8,632 nucleotides of DNA from Planctomycetales bacterium (lineage in GTDB: Bacteria > Planctomycetota > Planctomycetia > Gemmatales > Gemmataceae). This document shows positions 1 to 5,630 of this stretch, piece by piece. Each line of letters begins with the position of its first letter. Position 1 is the stretch's first letter. Where the stretch lies: the NCBI GenBank assembly GCA_020054355.1, contig JAGVLI010000832.1, positions 1 to 8,632 of the forward strand, read 5' to 3'. Under the pieces are notes generated by a model. That model was not told where the DNA came from. It saw only the letters and a program-made list of their open reading frames with translations, and did no database searches. The translations under genes and the position numbers were made by a program.

Positions 1-17
1 CGGTTCGGCTTCGAGCG

Positions 18-464
18 CTATGCCGGCGCGCCAGTCGGCGGCTTCCTCGTCCAGCGGCTGCGGTGGCAGGATGCGCGCGGGGGATACTGTTTTCGCCAGA
101 TCGCCCCCACGCTATCGTCCGCGTAGGGATACCGCTGGAAACTGAAGTCGAGGCAGCCATCATCGCCCACCACGGCTGCTGGGGCGGCGTACAACGCCAT
201 GCCGGCCAGGACGGCCGACCCGAACAGCGCGTAGAAAAATACCTCGCCGGCAATGCTGTCGTCGTCAGCAGGCTCGTCGTCATCGCCGAACGACCAGGCA
301 TCCTCGTCGTCCTCTTTGTCGGCGGCTTCCTGTTTTTTCGAATCGGGCTGCTTCTCCGGACGCACTTCTTCGCGCACTTGCTGCAGCTTGCCGCCGCCGG
401 CGTGAAGCCAGGCTGGCTGCATGCAAAGCAGGCAAATAAGCAAGGACGCGAGCGAACGGCGCAT
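18..464 (-). CDS. Hypothetical exported, membrane-anchored acidic protein, probably frameshifted
   Basis: I do not recognise a named family. The start MRRSLASLLICLLCMQPAWLHA was chosen because it begins with an Arg-rich n-region and hydrophobic core ending at about residue 22 (a signal peptide), and because GCGAGG lies 6 nt upstream; a start further upstream at 554 would bury the signal. Residues 24-70 are charged and end in a dense Asp/Glu stretch, residues 74-97 form one hydrophobic membrane segment, and a short domain begins at CLDFSFQRYPYADDSVG (104-120). The present frame stops at 18-20, and its last 20 or so residues are Arg/Pro-rich and implausible. A different frame stays open to the window edge and reads ARILPPQPLDEEAADWRAGI, which looks like a real continuation. 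One extra C in the minus-strand C5 run (79-83) would join the two frames. It is the last gene of a leftward cluster and has its own candidate promoter. Signal peptide and membrane segment are clear; function is unknown. Confidence 0.6.
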   Translation of the reverse strand: MRRSLASLLICLLCMQPAWLHAGGGKLQQVREEVRPEKQPDSKKQEAADKEDDEDAWSFGDDDEPADDDSIAGEVFFYALFGSAVLAGMALYAAPAAVVGDDGCLDFSFQRYPYADDSVGAIWRKQYPPRASCHRSRWTRKPPTGAPA

Positions 465-507
465 GACGGGCCTCGCTGGGCACGAGTGCGGAGATGGGAA
501 TGGCAGG

Positions 508-536
508 GCTATAGCGGCGGGCCAGCCGGAAGGCAA
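508..536 (-). promoter_or_regulatory. Candidate sigma70-type promoter for the exported acidic protein
   Basis: On the minus strand, TTGCCT (536-531) and TATAGC (513-508) are separated by exactly 17 nt, each matching the consensus at 4 of 6 positions. A transcript would start near 501 and leave about 37 nt before the ATG at 464. It lies in the gap after the DUF2283 gene, so the exported protein could be transcribed separately from the toxin-antitoxin-like pair. This is a match by eye only. Confidence 0.35.
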
Positions 537-564
537 GTGCAAGGGGCCGCTCATGCCACGGCTT

Positions 565-804
565 TCATCTCGTCGAGGCTTCGAGGACGGTCACCCCCAC
601 GACCTGTTTGCCACGGCGATGGATGATAAGCCCATCTTCGCGAATTTGGCTGTCGGTGGCTTGTTGCGGCCGGTCGAAGCTGACGTAGAGCACGTCCGCT
701 TCCGCGTCGTGGTCGATCTTCCGGATCGGCAACTGAGCACTGCGGGGCAGCCCTTGCAGGATGCGAATGAGTTTCGTCGGCTTGAGCTGTTTCAACGCGG
801 CCAT
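565..804 (-). CDS. DUF2283 family protein, putative antitoxin
   Basis: This 79-residue protein carries the DUF2283 pattern: DHDAEADVLYVSF (residues 31-43), then a segment containing PQQATDSQIREDGLIIH, then VVGVTVLEAS near the C-terminus. DUF2283 proteins are small all-beta proteins often found beside small genes of unknown or nuclease-like function. The N-terminal 30 residues (MAALKQLKPTKLIRILQGLP) are basic and longer than the minimal domain. The ATG at 804 is well supported: minus-strand AGAGGA lies 7 nt upstream. Its first 13 nt overlap the end of the upstream gene (ATGGCCGCGTTGA contains that gene's TGA), so the two are almost certainly co-transcribed and translationally coupled. The antitoxin role is an inference from size, pairing and order; the family call is firm. 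Confidence 0.8.
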   Translation of the reverse strand: MAALKQLKPTKLIRILQGLPRSAQLPIRKIDHDAEADVLYVSFDRPQQATDSQIREDGLIIHRRGKQVVGVTVLEASTR

Positions 805-1088
805 ACTTTATTCCTCTTGCTGGGCTTGTCGGCAAAGAAGGCGGTGATGACAAAACCATCGTTCTTCTTCAATTCCTTGTACACCACTGCCAGGAAGCCG
901 CGTCGGCCAAAACCTTTCCAGGCCACCAGAGATCCCCGATAGCCGCGCGTGACCCAATCGGGACTACGGACTGCGGCCAGCACATCTTCTTCCCGGCCCA
1001 CCAGTTCGTCGCGGGCATCGACAATGTGCAGCCAGCGCTCTCCGGTGAGCCGGATGGGTACGCCATGGACCGAAGTGGCGGTTTCCAC
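792..1088 (-). CDS. Small BECR/RelE-like protein, putative toxin partner of DUF2283
   Basis: A 98-residue protein starting at GTG: 1088. It has a HIVDARDEL helix (residues 21-29), a segment EEDVLAAVRSPDWVTRGYRG and a C-terminal beta-rich part FLAVVYKELKKNDGFVITAFF. This layout (His in the first helix, 'P-D-x-V', then 'VVVY..-DGFVITA') resembles the phage-type Barnase-EndoU-ColicinE5/D-RelE-like (PBECR) nucleases and similar small proteins found beside DUF2283 genes in cyanobacteria and planctomycetes. If that holds it would be an RNA-cleaving toxin; this is inferred from remembered family patterns. An upstream ATG at 1104 is out of frame, leaving GTG as the best start; no strong Shine-Dalgarno sequence is visible (GGGAA about 11 nt upstream). 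It follows the Uma2 gene by 60 nt and overlaps the DUF2283 gene by 13 nt. Confidence 0.7.
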   Translation of the reverse strand: METATSVHGVPIRLTGERWLHIVDARDELVGREEDVLAAVRSPDWVTRGYRGSLVAWKGFGRRGFLAVVYKELKKNDGFVITAFFADKPSKRNKVWPR

Positions 1089-1148
1089 GATTCCATATTC
1101 CCGCGTTTGGGGACAAGCTGCTGCTTCCGGCCAAGCAAGCCCTACAAC

Positions 1149-1838
1149 TCACCGTCCATTCCCCGCCCCGCCGTTGCGCTGCCGCAGGGCCGCCAGTTCT
1201 TGCCGAAGGCGCTCCACTTCGGCTTCGGCCTGCCGTCGGGCCTGCCGCTCTTCCGCGATTTGCTCTTCCGGCGTCGGCAGCCATTGGCCGGCGATGGGGT
1301 CGTACAGCCGTAAGCTGCTGCCCGCTCGTTCGAGGTGCAGGCCGGTCACCTTGCTGGGCAGCCGGCCTTGCACTGGCCGGATCGGCACGTAGACGCCGCG
1401 CTGTAGCCGATAGCCCTGGAAGGGTGGGTCTAAGTAATCCTCGAAGGGATCGAACAGAAAGTATTCCTGCACGCGCAGCCGGTCGCGATACAGCGCCATT
1501 TTGCGCGTGGTATCGGTGTGGCGGGTGGAGGACGAGGTGAACTCCAGGACGAAATCCGGCCCTTTGCCTTCCTCCCAGAGCAGGTAGTTCAAGCGCTCGT
1601 GCTTCGGCACGCCCAGCACCACGAACACGTCCGGGCTGAGGTGCCGGCGCTTGTTGCCCCGTTCGTAGAAGAGCAGGAGGTTGCCCGAAACGTAGACGTT
1701 CGGCTCCGGCTCGTACCGGAGCTGCAAGGAAGCGATCGTATCGACCATCAGGCAGCGATGGCGGTCGGTCTCGGCCATGGGGCGCCCATCCGATGTGGGG
1801 TAGGTGTTCGGCTTCGGCCGCGGCGGGATGAGGTTCAT
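1149..1838 (-). CDS. Uma2 family endonuclease-like protein (DUF820)
   Basis: This 229-residue protein belongs to the Uma2/DUF820 family, a restriction-endonuclease-like (PD-(D/E)xK) fold that is greatly expanded in cyanobacteria and planctomycetes and has no settled function. The core residues are visible: SPDVFVVLG (Asp70), PDFVLEFTSSST (Glu99), RKMALYRDRL (Lys113) and VQEYFLFDP (121-131, closing the fold). Residues 190-221 form a charged heptad-like helix (EEQIAEERQARRQAEAEVER and onward), the C-terminal coiled coil typical of planctomycete members. The ATG at 1838 was chosen over the longer reading to 2024 because MNLIPPRPKPNTYPTSDG is the usual family start and because GAGGAA lies 9 nt upstream; the longer version would also run across the divergent promoter region. 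The putative toxin gene follows 60 nt downstream on the same strand, so the three leftward genes may form one transcript. Confidence 0.88.
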   Translation of the reverse strand: MNLIPPRPKPNTYPTSDGRPMAETDRHRCLMVDTIASLQLRYEPEPNVYVSGNLLLFYERGNKRRHLSPDVFVVLGVPKHERLNYLLWEEGKGPDFVLEFTSSSTRHTDTTRKMALYRDRLRVQEYFLFDPFEDYLDPPFQGYRLQRGVYVPIRPVQGRLPSKVTGLHLERAGSSLRLYDPIAGQWLPTPEEQIAEERQARRQAEAEVERLRQELAALRQRNGGAGNGR

Positions 1839-1868
1839 GGGTCCGGTTTCCTCGGTTGGCCTGCGTGC

Positions 1869-1898
1869 ATCGTAATGCCGCCCCCGCCGCTCGTGCAA
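1869..1898 (-). promoter_or_regulatory. Candidate promoter for the Uma2 gene
   Basis: Minus-strand TTGCAC (1898-1893) and TACGAT (1874-1869) are separated by 18 nt. Transcription would begin near 1862, giving a leader of about 24 nt that includes the GAGGAA ribosome-binding site at 1853-1848. The matches to consensus are moderate, so this is tentative. Confidence 0.3.
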
Positions 1899-1928
1899 GG
1901 CGATCCGCCGGCGGCCCGCCAATTTCTG

Positions 1929-1957
1929 TTTGCAGCATGTCCCCGCCGGGGTATCAT
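1929..1957 (+). promoter_or_regulatory. Candidate promoter for the DUF1501 gene
   Basis: TTTGCA (1929-1934) and TATCAT (1952-1957) lie 17 nt apart on the plus strand. The start point would fall near 1964, about 50 nt before the ATG at 2015. The spacer contains a CCCCGCCGGGG palindrome (1941-1951) just upstream of the -10 box, a possible operator. It is divergent from the candidate Uma2 promoter, with which it shares the 176-nt gene-free region 1839-2014. Confidence 0.35.
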
Positions 1958-2014
1958 GAGCGTGGGTTCCGCCACCAGCCATCCCCCGAAATCCCCTTTC
2001 AGGGAGCGTGTCCC

Positions 2015-3400
2015 ATGCTGACACTCCAGAGCCACAAGGGTCCGCAGTTCTGTGACGGCATGAGCCGCCGCGACTTCCTCCGCGTGGGCGCGCTCAGCGC
2101 CGGCGGCATCGGCCTGTCGCTGGGCGAGCTGAACCAGCTGCAAGCGGCTGGCGGCAAGTCGAACGACGTCAACTGCATCCTGCTCTTCCTGATCGGCGCG
2201 CCCAGCCAGCTCGATACCTGGGACCTCAAGCCCAATGCCCCGGACACCATTCGCGGCCCCTTCAAGCCGACCAAGACCAACGTGCCCGGCATCGAAATCT
2301 GCGAACACTTCCCGCTGATGGCGAAGCACGCCGACAAGTATTCGCTGGTGCGCTCGGTCCATCACAAGGCAGCGCCGATCCACGAGACCGGCCACCAGAT
2401 GATGCAGACCGGCTACCTGTTCCGCGGCGGCCAGGAATATCCGCACTACGGTTCGGTGGTCTCCCAGCTGCGCGGCCGGACGCCCGGCGGACTGCCGCCC
2501 TTCGTGATCCTGCCCGGCCCGGTGGGCAACACCGGCGTCAACGTCAGCCACGGCCAGGGCGCGGGCTACCTGGGCGCCAAGCACGAGCCGTTCTTCCTGC
2601 GTGCGGACGCCGCCGAGAAGGGTTTTCAGATTTCCGACCTGCAAGCGCCGGCCGGCGTCGATCCCGCCCGGCTGAAGACTCGCAAGGAGCTGCTCGACGC
2701 CATCGACAACGCCCAGAAGGTCTTCGAGGCGACCGAGGACATCCGCTCGCGCGACAACGCCTACGAGCAGGCTTTCAGCCTGATCTTCGCCGAGAAGGCC
2801 AAGAAGGCGTTCGACATCACCACCGAGAAGCCGGAGCTGCGCAGCCGGTATGGCCGCAACACCTTCGGCCAGTCGTGCTTGCTGGCCCGCCGGCTGGTGG
2901 AGCATGGCGTGAAGCTGGTGACGGTGAACATGTTCGACACGGTGTTCAACGAAATCTGCTGGGATTGCCATGCCGACGGCGGCGGGCTGAACACCAACCT
3001 GAACGACTACAAGGAAACGCTCTGCCCGATGTTCGACCTGGCCTACACGGCCCTGCTCGAAGACCTGAAGCAGCGCGGCATGCTCGAAACCACGCTGGTG
3101 CTGGCGATGGGTGAATTCGGCCGAACCCCGCAGCTGAACAACCGGGGCGGCCGGGACCACTGGCCGGGCGTCTGGAGCGTGCTGTTCGCGGGCGGCAAGG
3201 TGAAGCCGGGCATGGTGATCGGCTCCTCGGACAAGAACGGCTCGGAACCCAGAGACCGGCCGGTCAGCCCCGACCAGATCGCCGCCACGGTCTACAAGGG
3301 CATGGGCATCGACATCGAAAGCACGCGGTTGCCGGGACCGGAGAACCGCCCGCTGCCAATCGTGGAAGCGGAAGCCATCGAGGAAATGCTGCGGAGCTGA
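2015..3400 (+). CDS. DUF1501 domain-containing protein with Tat signal
   Basis: This complete 461-residue protein is a DUF1501 member, in the alkaline phosphatase/sulfatase-like superfamily, and planctomycete genomes hold many copies, usually beside DUF1549/DUF1553 genes. A twin-arginine signal SRRDFLR (17-23) is followed by a hydrophobic stretch and a likely cleavage near QAAGG (43-47), so the protein should be folded and exported by Tat. Family landmarks are GAPSQLDTWDLKP (61-73), PIHETGHQMMQTGY (121-134), MGEFGRTP (365-372) and GGRDHWP (378-384); the C-terminus VSPDQIAATVYKGMGID is also typical. The ATG at 2015 is preceded by AGGGAG with 8-nt spacing; the Met at residue 16 is an alternative start that would keep the Tat motif. 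No DUF1549/1553 partner is present: the neighbours are a divergent Uma2 gene and a terminator downstream, so it appears monocistronic. The enzymatic activity of the family is not established. Confidence 0.95.
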   Translation: MLTLQSHKGPQFCDGMSRRDFLRVGALSAGGIGLSLGELNQLQAAGGKSNDVNCILLFLIGAPSQLDTWDLKPNAPDTIRGPFKPTKTNVPGIEICEHFPLMAKHADKYSLVRSVHHKAAPIHETGHQMMQTGYLFRGGQEYPHYGSVVSQLRGRTPGGLPPFVILPGPVGNTGVNVSHGQGAGYLGAKHEPFFLRADAAEKGFQISDLQAPAGVDPARLKTRKELLDAIDNAQKVFEATEDIRSRDNAYEQAFSLIFAEKAKKAFDITTEKPELRSRYGRNTFGQSCLLARRLVEHGVKLVTVNMFDTVFNEICWDCHADGGGLNTNLNDYKETLCPMFDLAYTALLEDLKQRGMLETTLVLAMGEFGRTPQLNNRGGRDHWPGVWSVLFAGGKVKPGMVIGSSDKNGSEPRDRPVSPDQIAATVYKGMGIDIESTRLPGPENRPLPIVEAEAIEEMLRS

Positions 3401-3430
3401 ACCACCACGGTCAGCGAACCAAGCCGATTA

Positions 3431-3453
3431 GCGACGCTTCGCAGAAGCGTTGC
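3431..3453. repeat. Short hairpin downstream of the DUF1501 gene
   Basis: GCGACGCTTC and GAAGCGTTGC flank a GCA loop, giving a 10-bp stem with one G-T wobble, 30 nt after the DUF1501 stop. There is no T-tract, so it is more likely an RNA-stabilising or processing hairpin than a terminator on its own. Confidence 0.5.
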
Positions 3454-3494
3454 GACTGCACACTGCCGGTGTCGCCCCACGGATTGATTGGAAG

Positions 3495-3535
3495 AAACGC
3501 CAGTCAGGGGCAAGCGGCCCTTGGCTGGCGTTTTT
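3495..3535 (+). terminator. Intrinsic terminator after the DUF1501 gene
   Basis: AAACGCCAG (3495-3503) pairs perfectly with CTGGCGTTT (3525-3533), and the right arm runs into TTTTT (3531-3535). Within the 21-nt loop, GGGC and GCCC can extend the structure. It lies 94 nt after the DUF1501 stop and 81 nt before the next start, so it should separate the two transcription units. A run of A on the left arm gives weaker termination potential on the other strand. Confidence 0.75.
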
Positions 3536-3616
3536 CACCTGTGGTGGCAGTGGCATCCGTTCGATATTCGGCGTCAAGGCAGTTCCAGCGATTGCTTCTA
3601 CGAATCGGAGCAGGGA

Positions 3617-4654
3617 ATGAACCGCCTCACCGCGATGGAAGTACTGGGGACATCCCTGGCGGCAATAGCGGCATTTTTGATAGGGCTGATGTTCCTGCCT
3701 GGCGGATCGACTAGCAGTCCGACCCAACCACAGATCGCCATGCCCAAGCATGCTGCGCCCGCAACGGCTGCGAGCCAGCTGCCTACACAGCCTGCTGATC
3801 GAGAACCGATTGCTCACGCACTCCAGCTGCCACAGCACTTGCAGCGAGGTAAGTTCCAATGGCGCTTCCTGGAAGGCGACACGTTTTACATCGAGAAAGC
3901 GACCACTCTCCGCCAAACCTCGAATTCCGCCGGTCTGGCATTGAACAGAACGCAGACGATGGTCCTTTCTTGCCGAGTCCTGCCAACGAGCGACGCGGGG
4001 GAAACCAGGCTGGCGTTGCGCATCCTTGGCCACAAGGTGGTCGGTAAAGACCCGTCGGCCGAGTTGGGCAACCTGCTGGCAAAGGGGTCCAAGAACATGA
4101 ACCTGCAAGTCACGCTCAACCAGAATGACGAAGTCAGCGAACTGAATGGACTCGTCGATGAGGCCGCACGCCACACCGGCGATCCGGAACTTATGAGAGA
4201 GATCAGTAGAAAAATGGGCGTGGAAGCCATGTGGAAGGAGTTTCTCAATCGGACCTTCGGGTTCGCGCCGAGCCAGGTCGTGCTTCCGGGCGATCAATGG
4301 CGTCGGCCAGTCCAGTTCACCTATCTCTGCTACGGCGACCTGAGAGGGCATTCGCAATACACCCATGACGGTCCAGGCAAGGACGGCGAAGTGATTTCAT
4401 TCACGGACATCTGGAAGGATGAACCACCCAAAGACAAGTCTCTTTTTTTTGGGCATACGCTGAAGATCAGCAAGTTCAAAGGAGAGCCGGCGCAGGGCGT
4501 TTTGGTGTTCAACGTGGCGAGGGGTCGGCTCGTGCGCCTGGAGAGCACTATTCGATTGGAGATAACCCACGAATCCGTGCCGGTGGACACGAATCTCAAG
4601 TTCGAAGAAAAGCTCTCGGTTCGAGTATTGGCGGAAAATCCGATGAAGGAATGA
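3617..4654 (+). CDS. DUF6263-like membrane-anchored protein
   Basis: This 345-residue protein has an uncleaved N-terminal membrane segment (about residues 7-28, LGTSLAAIAAFLIGLMFLPGG) followed by a Ser/Pro/Thr/Ala-rich linker to about residue 75, so the main domain lies on the outer side of the membrane. The domain begins FQWRFLEGDTFYIEKATTLRQ near residue 80 and includes MNLQVTLNQNDEVSELNG, an alpha-helical middle section (EAARHTGDPELMREISRKMG) and FAPSQVVLPGDQWRRPVQF. This pattern of a 'W-x-F-x-x-G-x-x-F' opening strand and a later 'P-G-D-x-W' motif matches DUF6263 proteins of planctomycetes; I assign it from memory of the family. ATG 3617 is preceded by GGAG with 6-nt spacing, and the in-frame reading upstream (3488) runs into the terminator. 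No function is established for the family. It stands alone between a terminator and a repeat-rich spacer. Confidence 0.75.
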   Translation: MNRLTAMEVLGTSLAAIAAFLIGLMFLPGGSTSSPTQPQIAMPKHAAPATAASQLPTQPADREPIAHALQLPQHLQRGKFQWRFLEGDTFYIEKATTLRQTSNSAGLALNRTQTMVLSCRVLPTSDAGETRLALRILGHKVVGKDPSAELGNLLAKGSKNMNLQVTLNQNDEVSELNGLVDEAARHTGDPELMREISRKMGVEAMWKEFLNRTFGFAPSQVVLPGDQWRRPVQFTYLCYGDLRGHSQYTHDGPGKDGEVISFTDIWKDEPPKDKSLFFGHTLKISKFKGEPAQGVLVFNVARGRLVRLESTIRLEITHESVPVDTNLKFEEKLSVRVLAENPMKE

Positions 4655-4674
4655 TCGTCGCCTGGGGGCCTTGG

Positions 4675-4723
4675 TTTTCCGGCCATCGACCGGGGCCGGC
4701 ATCCCAGGATGGCCATCGGAAAA
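4675..4723. repeat. Inverted repeat A of a REP-like array
   Basis: TTTTCCG plus GCCATC (4675-4687) pair with GATGGC (4708-4713) and CGGAAAA (4717-4723), leaving a CAT bulge (4714-4716) and a 20-nt GC-rich loop. The 13-bp stem begins 21 nt after the DUF6263-like stop. The right arm continues into AGCAGGTGGC and so resembles the longer repeat copies at 4775 and 6174 in reverse orientation. It could act as a transcription end or an mRNA-protecting structure. Confidence 0.6.
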
Positions 4724-4774
4724 GCAGGTGGCACCATCGGCGACCGGATAGGCAGACGAAGTCTCGGCAGTTCT

Positions 4775-4803
4775 CATGCTTTTCCGGTGGCATTCATCGG
4801 GAC
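4775..4803 (+). repeat. 29-bp direct repeat, copy 1
   Basis: This copy matches 6174-6202 at 27 of 29 positions; the differences are A/G at position 18 and G/A at position 25. It starts CATGCTTTTCCGGTGGC and ends GGAC. Its first 13 bases are also the left arm of inverted repeat B. It is non-coding. Confidence 0.8.
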
Positions 4804-4834
4804 ACCCACCCCACGCAGTCTCCGGAAAAGCATG
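4775..4834. repeat. Inverted repeat B of a REP-like array
   Basis: CATGCTTTTCCGG (4775-4787) is the exact reverse complement of CCGGAAAAGCATG (4822-4834), a perfect 13-bp stem around a 34-nt loop. It sits 51 nt beyond inverted repeat A and 12 nt before the candidate vapBC promoter. Paired, oppositely oriented copies of one core sequence in a spacer are the arrangement of BIME/REP elements. Confidence 0.7.
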
Positions 4835-4846
4835 GCCCCCGGCGCG

Positions 4847-4875
4847 TTGGCCACCCGGCATCGCTTGTTTATGAT
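4847..4875 (+). promoter_or_regulatory. Candidate promoter for the vapBC-type operon
   Basis: TTGGCC (4847-4852) and TATGAT (4870-4875) lie 17 nt apart; the -10 box matches consensus at 5 of 6 positions. The start point would be near 4882, about 26 nt before the antitoxin ATG. Antitoxin autoregulation is expected for this kind of operon, but I see no clear palindromic operator over the promoter apart from inverted repeat B just upstream. Confidence 0.5.
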
Positions 4876-4907
4876 GAATCAGGACGCGGAGTTTTAGGAG
4901 GACGGTT

Positions 4908-5138
4908 ATGGTCATCACGGTCGATCCCGAACTTGAAGCCGTGCTGAACGCCTACGCGGAGAAGCAGGGAGTACAGCCTGAATCCCTGGCTCTCGCCGCG
5001 CTGCGCGAGCGCTTCCTGGCTCCCGCGCCGCCGGTCGTGCCGCAGGATGACTGGGAACGGCAGCTGCTCAGCGCGGCTTCGGATTGCGGGGTATCGTTGC
5101 CGCATTCGGCCTTGAGCAGCGATGGGCTGTACGAGTAA
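4908..5138 (+). CDS. VapB-type antitoxin
   Basis: This 76-residue protein reads like a VapB-type antitoxin. Residues 1-37 (MVITVDPELEAVLNAYAEKQ onward through ALAALRERFL) have the strand-helix-helix pattern of a ribbon-helix-helix DNA-binding domain. The remainder is an extended toxin-binding tail that contains DDWERQLLSAASDCGVSL and ends in LSSDGLYE, an ending common in these antitoxins. The start is fixed by a strong AGGAGG at 4896-4901 with 6-nt spacing. The stop TAA shares its last A with the ATG of the PIN-domain gene (TAATG), so the two are translationally coupled, and the antitoxin-first order is the normal one. It would bind and neutralise the PIN toxin and repress its own promoter. 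The exact antitoxin subfamily cannot be named from sequence alone. Confidence 0.85.
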   Translation: MVITVDPELEAVLNAYAEKQGVQPESLALAALRERFLAPAPPVVPQDDWERQLLSAASDCGVSLPHSALSSDGLYE

Positions 5139-5587
5139 TGGCCTATCTTCTCGATACCAGCATCCTGGTCCGGCTGGCCAACGTCGCCGATCCGTTTCAT
5201 GCCGTGGCCACCCATGCCGTGGTGGAGTTGCACCGGCGCGGTGAAGTGCTGCACATTACCCCGCAGAATCTGGTCGAGTTCCGGAACGTGGCGACACGTC
5301 CCGTCGCGGTCAACGGCCTGGGTTTGCCGCCAGCGGACGCGGAAGCGAAGGCGTTGGTTTTTGAGACGGCGTTTCCGCTGTTGACGGAATCGCCTGCCAT
5401 ACATCCTGCCTGGAAGAACCTGGTGTCGGCATTGGGCGTGATCGGCAAGCAAGTACACGACGCTCGGCTGGTCGCCATTTGCCACACACACGGCGTGACG
5501 CATGTTCTAACGTTCAACACAGCGCACTTTGCCCGACTGGCAGGCTTTGGTCCCGGTGTGGCAGTGGTCGAACCCACGAGCGTTTGA
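5138..5587 (+). CDS. PIN domain toxin, VapC type
   Basis: A 149-residue PIN-domain protein, the usual length for VapC. The metal-binding acidic residues are in place: Asp6 in MAYLLDTSIL, Glu47 in NLVEFRN and Asp108 in VHDARLVA. Downstream, LTFNTAHFARLAGF carries Asn127 where many PIN proteins have Asp, a common variant. VapC toxins are Mg2+-dependent ribonucleases that cleave tRNA or rRNA and are held inactive by their VapB partner. The ATG at 5138 overlaps the antitoxin stop by one base and needs no separate ribosome-binding site. The active site looks intact, so the toxin is probably functional. The RNA target cannot be predicted. The DUF1697 gene follows after 43 nt on the same strand. Confidence 0.92.
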   Translation: MAYLLDTSILVRLANVADPFHAVATHAVVELHRRGEVLHITPQNLVEFRNVATRPVAVNGLGLPPADAEAKALVFETAFPLLTESPAIHPAWKNLVSALGVIGKQVHDARLVAICHTHGVTHVLTFNTAHFARLAGFGPGVAVVEPTSV

Positions 5588-5630
5588 AGGATGCCCGAGT
5601 TGACTTTTTTGCGAGTTCTACCCCAACCTC

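Noticed and set aside
1835..3160. Minus-strand open frame of 441 residues opposite the DUF1501 gene
   Set aside because: It is the antisense shadow of the DUF1501 gene (long Val/Ala/Gln/His-rich translation), with no family motif.
4675..4834. CRISPR array
   Set aside because: The repeats alternate in orientation, differ in length and are not evenly spaced, and no cas gene is present.
4651..4947. Plus-strand frame of 98 residues across the repeat spacer
   Set aside because: It starts inside the stop region of the DUF6263-like gene, runs through two inverted repeats and into vapB in another frame, and has no ribosome-binding site; it is non-coding.
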